Below are positions 1-5,517 of a stretch of 16,760 bases of DNA, one piece after another. A program made the translations under genes and the position numbers. This DNA is from an uncultured Burkholderiales bacterium (lineage in GTDB: Bacteria; Pseudomonadota; Gammaproteobacteria; Burkholderiales; Burkholderiaceae_C), in the NCBI GenBank assembly GCA_903856995.1, contig CAIODK010000117.1, positions 1-16,760 of the forward strand. Reading direction: 5' to 3'. Within the stretch, counting starts at the first letter, position 1. Each line of letters begins with the position of its first letter. The notes below the pieces were generated by a model that was not told where the DNA came from, ran no database searches, and was given only the letters and a program-made list of their open reading frames with translations.

Positions 1-317
1 ACAAAGGACAACTCTCCGGTTTGATGAAGCAAGCACAAGCCATGCAGGAGAACTTGAAAAAAGCACAAGAAGAGCTCGGCTCCGTTGAAGTGACTGGCGA
101 ATCTGGTTCTGGCTTGGTCAAGGTCTTGATGACGTGCAAGCACGATGTCAAGCGCATCACCATCGACCCCAGCCTGTTGGCCGATGACAAAGACATGCTC
201 GAAGACTTGGTGGCCGCGGCCTTCAACGACGCTGTGCGCAAAGCCGCTGAAACCAGCGAAGCTAAGATGAGCAAGCTCACTGCTGGCTTGCCACCTGGCC
301 TGAAATTGCCGTTCTAA
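1..317 (+). CDS. ybaB: Nucleoid-associated protein YbaB/EbfC (5' end cut by window edge)
   Basis: Small DNA-binding protein of the YbaB/EbfC family, a dimer that coats DNA and is usually encoded between dnaX and recR. The frame is open back to the first base of the window and upstream codons read (N)KGQLSGL before MKQAQAMQ, matching the family N-terminus MFNKGQLAGLMKQAQ. The true start therefore lies about two codons before the window, and the TTG at 21 or ATG at 24 is internal. About 106 codons are visible, close to full family length. Visible family features are the helical N-terminus with QAQAMQENLKKAQEEL, the central strand region GLVKVLMTCKHDVKRITIDP, and the C-terminal PPGLKLPF. Its TAA stop is followed directly by the recR ATG, so the two genes are cotranscribed and probably translationally coupled. 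dnaX is expected just upstream but is not in view. Confidence 0.95.
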   Translation, partial: KGQLSGLMKQAQAMQENLKKAQEELGSVEVTGESGSGLVKVLMTCKHDVKRITIDPSLLADDKDMLEDLVAAAFNDAVRKAAETSEAKMSKLTAGLPPGLKLPF

Positions 318-914
318 ATGAGCGACACATCCGTGCTCGAAGGCCTGATTCAGGCCCTGCGTCGTTTGCCTGGCGTGGGTGTGAAATCTGCTTCGCGCAT
401 GGCGTATCACTTGTTGCAGCATGACCGCGAAGGGGCGGAGGTGATCTCTCAGGCGTTGCACCAAGCGGCCAGCCAAATCAAGCACTGCGAGCGCTGCCAC
501 ACCTTCACCACGCAAACCGTGTGTGACACCTGCTTGGACGACGGTCGCGACACTACCCGTTTGTGCGTGGTCGAGACGCCTGCCGACCAATCGGCCGTCG
601 AGCGTACCGCTGCCTACAAAGGTTTGTACTTCGTCTTGATGGGGCGCATCAGCCCCTTAGACGGGTTTGGACCCAAAGACATTGGTCTGCAAAAGCTGAT
701 GGAGCGCGCCAGCGACGGGGTTGTGCAGGAGGTCATTTTGGCCACCAATTTCACAGCCGAAGGGGAGGCCACAGCCCATGTGCTGGGCGAAGCCCTCAAG
801 AAGCGCGGCGTGCAAGTGACGCGCTTAGCCCGTGGCGTACCTGTGGGCAGCGAGCTGGAATATGTGGACTTAGGCACCATTGCCCACGCGTTGGTGGACA
901 GGCGCGACGCGTAA
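318..914 (+). CDS. recR: Recombination mediator protein RecR
   Basis: RecR acts with RecO (and RecF) in the cytoplasm to load RecA on SSB-coated single-stranded gaps. The 198-residue length is typical. In order: a helix-hairpin-helix at about residues 14-33 (LRRLPGVGVKSASRMAYHLL), a C4 zinc finger with Cys57, Cys60, Cys69 and Cys72, and a Toprim domain from about 82, with the acidic residue in VVETPAD and the family signature LMGRISPLDGFGP. The C-terminal part contains TRLARGVPVGSELEY. The ATG immediately follows the ybaB stop (TAAATG) and there is no strong Shine-Dalgarno sequence, which favours coupling to ybaB translation. The stop codon is one base from the stop of the convergent mltD gene, and the likely transcription terminator lies inside mltD. 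Confidence 0.97.
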   Translation: MSDTSVLEGLIQALRRLPGVGVKSASRMAYHLLQHDREGAEVISQALHQAASQIKHCERCHTFTTQTVCDTCLDDGRDTTRLCVVETPADQSAVERTAAYKGLYFVLMGRISPLDGFGPKDIGLQKLMERASDGVVQEVILATNFTAEGEATAHVLGEALKKRGVQVTRLARGVPVGSELEYVDLGTIAHALVDRRDA

Positions 915-915
915 A

Positions 916-2247
916 TTACTTCTTGGCGACCTTGGTGTCGCCTTTTTTATCGCCTTTGTTAGCCGCTTGCTTTTTGCCAGCGCCTTTGCCTTCTTTGGAA
1001 CTGGCCATCTTCGTGCCCTTCGCATGTTTGCCACCTTTAGCGGCTGCTTTGCGTTTGGCTACGGCTTCAGGTGACAGGTCTAAATGGCCGTTGTCAGCCA
1101 CCTGCGCCGTCACATCGCCCAACATGTTGGCACTGCGGGGCACCAATAGGGCCGAGCCTGCTTTGATGAGCATGCGGGGTGGGATGTTGTTGATGCCTCG
1201 GAAGTCAGCCTCGCTCATGTTCACACGCTTAGCCGCGTCGGCCACTTTCATGGTGGTGGGGGCAATCCAAGCAGTCCATGTGGCCATGCGTGCGATGGCC
1301 GAGGCTTCATAGTTACGCTGGAATACTTCGGCGTTGTCCCAAGGTAGCAAGATGTTGGTCGTGCCAGCAGCCAGCAGCACGGGGCGGTGTGCGGAAGGGT
1401 TCAAGGCTTTGAAGTCTTCCACCGGAATGTCAGCTAGTTTTGCCGCCACAGTGACATCCATGTCGCGGGGTAACGGCACACTTTGGAAGTAAGGGTGATT
1501 CGGGATGCTGGTCAACACCACGTTGTAGGCCGGTGGGTTGCCCACGATATTTTTCATGGCCTGTAGTTTTGGCACATACATGCGTGTTTCCATGGGCATG
1601 TTCAGGTCGGTGTAGCCCGTGGGCAAACCAGCACGTTGGTTGCGTGTGATGGCTTTGCGCACATTGCCTTCGCCCCAGTTATAGGCGGCCAATGCCAAGT
1701 GCCAGTCACCAAACATTTTGTGCAGGCGCTCTAGGTAGTCGAGTGCTGCACGGGTGGAGGCTTGCACATCACGTCGGTCGTCGCGAAACACGTTTTGTTT
1801 GAGGTCAAAGCTTTTGCCGGTAGCGGGCATGAACTGCCACATGCCACTGGCGCGTGCGCTAGAGACCGCTTGCGGGTTGAAGGCGCTCTCAATGAAAGGC
1901 AGCAATGCCAACTCGGTGGGCATCTTACGTGCTTCGAGTTCTTCAACGATGTGGTACAGGTATTTGCCAGAGCGCTCGCCCATGCGTTGCAGGTAGTCGG
2001 GCTTGCTGGCGTACCACTGGGTACGGTCGTTGACCAAGTCCGTTTCCAAATCGGGCATCACATAGCCTTTGCGGATGCGCTCCCACAAGTCGTTGGGTAA
2101 GTTCAGGGTAGCGACGCCGTCGCGTTTGACGCTGCCTTGTTTGATGGCGCTCAGACCGCCGTTTCCGGCGGTGGTCGACTCTGACAAGTTGGCGCACCCT
2201 GTGAGTAGTACAAGGCTGAGGGTAAAGACGGCGAGTAGAAATCTCAT
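916..2247 (-). CDS. mltD: Membrane-bound lytic murein transglycosylase D (lipoprotein)
   Basis: Predicted outer-membrane lipoprotein that cleaves peptidoglycan glycan strands with formation of 1,6-anhydromuramic acid. I place the start at the ATG at 2247, giving 443 residues, because it forms an ATGA overlap with the gloB stop and begins directly with a lipoprotein signal peptide, MRFLLAVFTLSLVLLTGC, with lipobox LTGC and Cys18. A longer start at 2265 adds only MEERFQ. The SLT/GH23 domain spans about residues 105-205: the catalytic Glu is about 120 in LLPFIESAFNP, followed by SARASGMWQFMPATG and LALAAYNWGEGNV. Two weak LysM-like peptidoglycan-binding segments follow at about 264-305 and 327-372. 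The last 45 or so residues are a Lys/Gly/Ala-rich tail with no recognisable fold. It is cotranscribed downstream of gloB. The catalytic Glu and lipobox make the call firm; substrate preference is not visible. Confidence 0.93.
   Translation of the reverse strand: MRFLLAVFTLSLVLLTGCANLSESTTAGNGGLSAIKQGSVKRDGVATLNLPNDLWERIRKGYVMPDLETDLVNDRTQWYASKPDYLQRMGERSGKYLYHIVEELEARKMPTELALLPFIESAFNPQAVSSARASGMWQFMPATGKSFDLKQNVFRDDRRDVQASTRAALDYLERLHKMFGDWHLALAAYNWGEGNVRKAITRNQRAGLPTGYTDLNMPMETRMYVPKLQAMKNIVGNPPAYNVVLTSIPNHPYFQSVPLPRDMDVTVAAKLADIPVEDFKALNPSAHRPVLLAAGTTNILLPWDNAEVFQRNYEASAIARMATWTAWIAPTTMKVADAAKRVNMSEADFRGINNIPPRMLIKAGSALLVPRSANMLGDVTAQVADNGHLDLSPEAVAKRKAAAKGGKHAKGTKMASSKEGKGAGKKQAANKGDKKGDTKVAKK
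925..948 (+). terminator. Intrinsic terminator of the ybaB-recR operon, inside mltD coding sequence
   Basis: A perfect 6-bp stem, GGCGAC at 925-930 and GTCGCC at 937-942, with a six-base loop is followed directly by six T residues at 943-948. It begins 10 bases after the recR stop codon. On the other strand the same bases encode the last residues of MltD (KKGDTKVAKK), so the T run corresponds to lysine codons. The form is that of a standard Rho-independent terminator on the plus strand; activity is inferred. Confidence 0.75.
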
Positions 2248-3026
2248 CTGAAATCGTTCTTCCATTGTCGAAGTGCTGCAAACACAGCGACGTCGTCGGT
2301 TTGTTCGAGCGCTGAAAGGCCAGCGTGTTGTGCAACAGCGAGTCGCACACTTGGATGTCGAGCCCGTAAAAACGGGTTGATGTGCAATTCATTTCCAAGC
2401 TGGGCGGGCAGGGTGGGGGTTCCTTGGGCCCTGAGTTGTTGGCACTGCGCCGTGTAGGACTGCAAATCGATGTTGTCAGGTTCTACGGCGAGGGCGAATC
2501 GCAGGTTGGCAAGAGTGTACTCGTGGGCACAGCATATTCGGGTGTGCGTAGGAAGGGCCGCCAAGCTGTCGAGTGAGGCCAGCATTTGAGCGGGTGTGCC
2601 CTCAAATATGCGGCCGCACCCACCTGAAAACAAGGTGTCACCACAAAATAGAACGGGGCTTTGCGGCGTATCTGGCAGAAAGTAGGCCACATGGCCAGCC
2701 GTGTGGCCAGGCACGTCGAGTACCCGCACGGTTTGTCCCAGTAAGGTCAGGTTGTCGCCGTGCATGACGGGGGTAAATGGGGCCGGCACATCTTCGCGGG
2801 CGGGGCCATAGACGGGTGCGCCTGTGGCTTGGTGGAGTTCACTCACACCGCCTACGTGGTCAGCATGGTGATGGGTGACTAGAATCGCGGCCAATGTCAG
2901 CCCTTCTTTGGCCAACGCTTGCACCACGGGGGCGGCGTCACCGGGGTCGACCACCACTGCCAGGTTGTCTTGTTGCCACAACCACAGGTAGTTGTCAGAA
3001 AATGCAGGCAATGCAATCAGCTTCAT
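2244..3026 (-). CDS. gloB: Hydroxyacylglutathione hydrolase (glyoxalase II)
   Basis: Glyoxalase II hydrolyses S-D-lactoylglutathione to D-lactate and glutathione, the second step of methylglyoxal detoxification in the cytoplasm. The start MKLIALPAFSDNYLW at 3026 is the conserved N-terminus of the family; an upstream in-frame extension has no family similarity. The protein has 260 residues, the normal length. The metallo-beta-lactamase fold shows the dinuclear metal site: THHHADH with His52, His54, Asp56 and His57, then His108 (VPGHTAGH), Asp130 (FCGDTLF) and His168 (CCAHEYT). The C-terminal HAGH substrate-binding region contains NPFLRARHP and ends KNDFR. The stop overlaps the mltD start by four bases (ATGA). 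Its start codon overlaps that of the divergent methyltransferase gene, so its promoter must lie inside that gene. A weak AAAGG lies about 10 bases before the start. Confidence 0.96.
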   Translation of the reverse strand: MKLIALPAFSDNYLWLWQQDNLAVVVDPGDAAPVVQALAKEGLTLAAILVTHHHADHVGGVSELHQATGAPVYGPAREDVPAPFTPVMHGDNLTLLGQTVRVLDVPGHTAGHVAYFLPDTPQSPVLFCGDTLFSGGCGRIFEGTPAQMLASLDSLAALPTHTRICCAHEYTLANLRFALAVEPDNIDLQSYTAQCQQLRAQGTPTLPAQLGNELHINPFLRARHPSVRLAVAQHAGLSALEQTDDVAVFAALRQWKNDFR

Positions 3027-3777
3027 GTCATCCACACCTTTAAAACCCGATAGTTTGCACGACTGGCTGGCCACCCCCTCTGGGTTGTATCTGCGTGCTT
3101 GGGAGCAAACCTATTTAGACCGAGCGGTGGCCGATGTATTTGGCTTTCACGCGTTGCAGCTGGGTTTCCCCGTGCTGGATGCTTTGCAAACCAACCGCAT
3201 ACCGCACCGCTGGTTGGGGTGCGATGCGCATCCTTCATCTTGGCCTTTGGGACGGGAGGTCTTATTGACCAATTATGAGGCTCTACCTTTTCCTGATGCC
3301 AGTCTTGATTTGCTTGTGCTGCCCCATACGTTGGAGCTGAGTTTTGACCCACACGCCACCTTGCGTGAGGTGCAGCGTGTGTTGGTACCCGATGGTCGGG
3401 TGGTGATTTGTGGCTTCAACCCCAACAGTTGGTGGGGGTTGAGCAAAAGTTGCCGGCGTAGTTTTCAGGATGTGGGTCACTTTATTGGTCAGGGGCGTTT
3501 ACGCGACTGGCTGCAACTGCTGAGCTTTGAGGTGGAGTCGACCAGTTTTGGCTGCTACCGACCGATGGTTCAGACAGAGCGCTGGTTACAGCGGTGGGCT
3601 TGGATGGATGCCGCAGGCGTGCGTTGGTGGCCCATTTTTGGCGCTGTGTATGGGATGGTGGCGGTCAAGCGCGTGCATGGCATGCGCTTGATGTCGCCGG
3701 CATGGAGGCGGGCAGTACCAAGGGCTGCCGCGGTGGTGACGACGGCGTCCAACACCGCATCAAAAGGAATGGAATGA
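3025..3777 (+). CDS. YafS-like class I SAM-dependent methyltransferase-fold protein
   Basis: A 250-residue protein of the methyltransferase type-11 (Methyltransf_11) class, like E. coli YafS, which occupies the same position between gloB and rnhA. Substrate unknown. The recognisable core is at about 82-135: NYEALPFPDASLDLLVLPHTLE (loop after motif II and motif IV region), then DPHATLREVQRVLVPDGRVVICGFNPNS. The usual glycine-rich SAM motif I (VLDLGCG-like) is absent; the equivalent position is probably FHALQLGF near residues 41-48. The C-terminus is rich in Trp and basic residues. I chose ATG 3025 over the TTG at 2992 because it is a normal codon and shortens overlap with gloB, but no good Shine-Dalgarno precedes either, so the start is uncertain. 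The stop overlaps the rnhA start (ATGA). It may be a functional enzyme with an atypical motif I. Confidence 0.82.
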   Translation: MSSTPLKPDSLHDWLATPSGLYLRAWEQTYLDRAVADVFGFHALQLGFPVLDALQTNRIPHRWLGCDAHPSSWPLGREVLLTNYEALPFPDASLDLLVLPHTLELSFDPHATLREVQRVLVPDGRVVICGFNPNSWWGLSKSCRRSFQDVGHFIGQGRLRDWLQLLSFEVESTSFGCYRPMVQTERWLQRWAWMDAAGVRWWPIFGAVYGMVAVKRVHGMRLMSPAWRRAVPRAAAVVTTASNTASKGME

Positions 3778-4226
3778 ATACGGTAGAGATATACACAGAC
3801 GGCGCTTGCAAGGGCAACCCTGGCCCCGGGGGCTGGGGTGCTTTGTTGCGCTCACCTTCGGGGCAAGAGAAAGAGTTGTTTGGTGGTGACCTAGAAACCA
3901 CCAACAACCGCATGGAACTGCTCGCCGTGATTGAAGCTCTGCGCGCTTTGAAACGCCCCTGCAACGTGGCGCTCTATTTAGACAGCGAATACGTGCGCAA
4001 AGGCATCACCGAGTGGATTCACGGATGGAAGGCCCGCGGTTGGCGCACTGCCGCAAAGCAGCCGGTCAAAAACGCTGATTTGTGGCAACAGTTGGACGCA
4101 TTAACCCATCAAGGTGATCACGATATCGCGTGGCATTGGGTCAAAGGTCACGCGGGCCATGTCGATAACGAACGGGCTGATGGTTTGGCTAACAGAGGCG
4201 TTGAATTGATCCTGTCTGGTAGGTGA
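3774..4226 (+). CDS. rnhA: Ribonuclease HI
   Basis: Cytoplasmic endonuclease that cuts the RNA strand of RNA:DNA hybrids, removing R-loops and primers. The start at 3774 gives 150 residues beginning MNTVEIYTDGACKGNPGPGG, the family N-terminus. It forms ATGA with the methyltransferase stop and has AAGGAA a few bases upstream; the longer in-frame extension into the methyltransferase gene is spurious. The catalytic residues are present: Asp9, Glu48 (NNRMELLAVI), Asp70 (LYLDSEYV) and Asp136 (NERADGLAN), with His126 in the flexible loop VKGHAGH. The basic protrusion WKARGWRTAAKQPVKN of bacterial type 1 enzymes is also present. In E. coli dnaQ lies beside rnhA; here it does not follow, and an efflux operon starts instead. 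Confidence 0.97.
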   Translation: MNTVEIYTDGACKGNPGPGGWGALLRSPSGQEKELFGGDLETTNNRMELLAVIEALRALKRPCNVALYLDSEYVRKGITEWIHGWKARGWRTAAKQPVKNADLWQQLDALTHQGDHDIAWHWVKGHAGHVDNERADGLANRGVELILSGR

Positions 4227-4260
4227 CACCCTCTGTGAGGCTGTTGTAAAGGTTATGCGT

Positions 4261-4301
4261 AGGCCTCAGGTTAACGTGGAGATCCACCGCTTAAAAGGCC
4301 T
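4261..4301. promoter_or_regulatory. Nested dyad upstream of the efflux operon, candidate operator
   Basis: Three inverted pairs share nearly the same centre (4281-4282.5). AGGCCT occurs at 4261-4266 and 4296-4301, TTAA at 4271-4274 and 4291-4294, and GTGGA at 4276-4280 is paired with TCCAC at 4283-4287. It lies 23-63 bases upstream of the candidate -10 element. Some of these words are themselves palindromic, so part of the symmetry could be chance. It could bind a dimeric regulator, or form a stem at the end of the rnhA transcript, but no T run follows, so it is not a classical terminator. Confidence 0.4.
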
Positions 4302-4326
4302 GTAACTGGTACATTGCGGCAGTTGC
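4302..4326. promoter_or_regulatory. Second dyad abutting the efflux promoter, candidate repressor site
   Basis: GTAACTG at 4302-4308 and CAGTTGC at 4320-4326 are inverted repeats matching at six of seven positions, separated by 11 bases. The right half-site overlaps the TG of the extended -10 element. This is the placement expected for a TetR- or MarR-type repressor of an efflux operon. No regulator gene is present in the window, so the binding protein is unknown. Confidence 0.4.
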
Positions 4327-4332
4327 TATAAA
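4324..4332 (+). promoter_or_regulatory. Extended -10 promoter for the RND efflux operon
   Basis: TGCTATAAA fits the extended -10 form TGnTATAAT with five of six hexamer matches. No convincing -35 hexamer lies 16-18 bases upstream, which is common for extended -10 promoters. Transcription would start near 4339, leaving a leader of roughly 18 bases before the adaptor ATG at 4357. The ribosome site is weak (GAAGAAAA, rather far from the ATG). Confidence 0.5.
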
Positions 4333-4356
4333 TCGCGAAGAAAATCTCTTATCGTT

Positions 4357-5517
4357 ATGAAATATAAGTCTCAAAAAGTCACAAAAAAACGTTTGATTTG
4401 GATTGCTGTGGTGCTTGCTGTGTGCGGTGGCGCTGCTAAATATTTTTGGCCTGCAACCAATGCCGAGGCAAAGTCGCAAGTGCAAACGGTCACCACCTTT
4501 GTGGTGGAGCAACGAGATTTCCCCGTGATTGTGGATGCCACAGGGAGCACCGTGGCATCAAACATCGTGGACATTCGCCCACAAGTCACCAATGTGGTGG
4601 CTAAGGTTCATATCAAAGAAGGCCAAAAGGTCAAGGCGGGTGATTTACTGATCAGCTTGGACGACCGCGCTGACCGTGCCAATTACGAAAAAGCCCAAGC
4701 CTCGGCAGATGATGCCCAGCGACAACTGGTGCGTGCAGAAGAGCTGCTGCGCCAGCAGTTCGTGGCGCAAGGTGCGGTAGACACCGCGCGAGCAAATGCG
4801 CAAGCCGCGCAAGCCGCTGCCCGTGCTGCGCAAGCGGCGCTGAGCTACGACAATATCCGCTCACCCATCACCGGACGCGCAGGCATCATCAACGTATTTC
4901 CGGGTGCATTGGTGCAACCTGGCAACACGGTGTCAACCAGCACCACGGCCACTACCACCACCACGCAAGGTGCGATGGTCACCATCACACAACTGGACCC
5001 CATGAACCTGCAGTTCACGGTGCCCGAGAGCGCCTTGCCCGCCTTGTTTGCGGCGCAACAAGCGGGTCAAACGCCCACAGTCACATTTCAGATGGGCGAC
5101 GGGAAAAAGCGCGAAGGCAAAGTGTTTGTGATCGACAACCAAGTGGACCAAGCGATTGGCGCTGTGAAGGTGAAGGCCGTGGTGGACAACGCCGACCACA
5201 CGTTGATTCCAGGTCAGTTCGTGCGTTTACAAGTGCAAGCCGGAAGCTTCAAAGATGTATTGGTTGTGCCTTCACAAGCCGTGGTGTCCAACTCCCGTGG
5301 CGAACAAGTGTTTGTGGTGGATGCGGAAAACACCGTGAGCTTGAAGGTTATCAAAGTGCAAGCCCAGAGCCAAGGCTTCGCAGTGATTTCTGGCCTGAAT
5401 GCGGGTGACAAAGTGGTGGTCGAAGGCAAACAAAACCTGCGTCCTAACGGTAAAGTGAAAGAGGCTTCTGCTAAAACCGATGCCAAACCAGAAGCTAAAG
5501 CTGAAGCACACAAATGA
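4357..5517 (+). CDS. RND efflux periplasmic adaptor subunit (membrane fusion protein, MdtA/AcrA-like)
   Basis: Periplasmic adaptor that links an RND pump to an outer-membrane channel. 386 residues. A basic N-terminus is followed by a single hydrophobic anchor at about 12-27 (LIWIAVVLAV); the nearby Cys23 lacks a proper lipobox, since Val precedes it, so a signal anchor is likelier than a lipoprotein. Domains in order: first lipoyl half-motif (about 70-105, IRPQVTNVVAKVHIKEGQKV), a short Ala/Gln-rich coiled-coil hairpin (about 106-163), second lipoyl half (about 164-185, IRSPITGRAG), a beta-barrel (about 207-295, VTITQLDPMNLQFTVPE), and a membrane-proximal domain ending ISGLNAGDKVVVEGKQNLRPNG. 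Odd features are a threonine-rich run at 191-203 and a Lys/Ala/Glu tail. The stop overlaps the pump start (ATGA). Confidence 0.93.
   Translation: MKYKSQKVTKKRLIWIAVVLAVCGGAAKYFWPATNAEAKSQVQTVTTFVVEQRDFPVIVDATGSTVASNIVDIRPQVTNVVAKVHIKEGQKVKAGDLLISLDDRADRANYEKAQASADDAQRQLVRAEELLRQQFVAQGAVDTARANAQAAQAAARAAQAALSYDNIRSPITGRAGIINVFPGALVQPGNTVSTSTTATTTTTQGAMVTITQLDPMNLQFTVPESALPALFAAQQAGQTPTVTFQMGDGKKREGKVFVIDNQVDQAIGAVKVKAVVDNADHTLIPGQFVRLQVQAGSFKDVLVVPSQAVVSNSRGEQVFVVDAENTVSLKVIKVQAQSQGFAVISGLNAGDKVVVEGKQNLRPNGKVKEASAKTDAKPEAKAEAHK

Noticed and set aside
21..26. TTG at 21 or ATG at 24 as the ybaB start
   Set aside because: The frame is open upstream and encodes the conserved residues KGQLSGL that precede MKQAQ in this family, so the start is outside the window.
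563..1312. 249-codon open frame across recR and mltD ends
   Set aside because: It spans two well-supported genes in other frames and its translation is low-complexity Arg/Ala-rich without domains.
4790..4845. Short GCGCAAGC-type direct repeats in the adaptor gene
   Set aside because: They encode the Ala/Gln heptads of the coiled-coil hairpin and need no other explanation.
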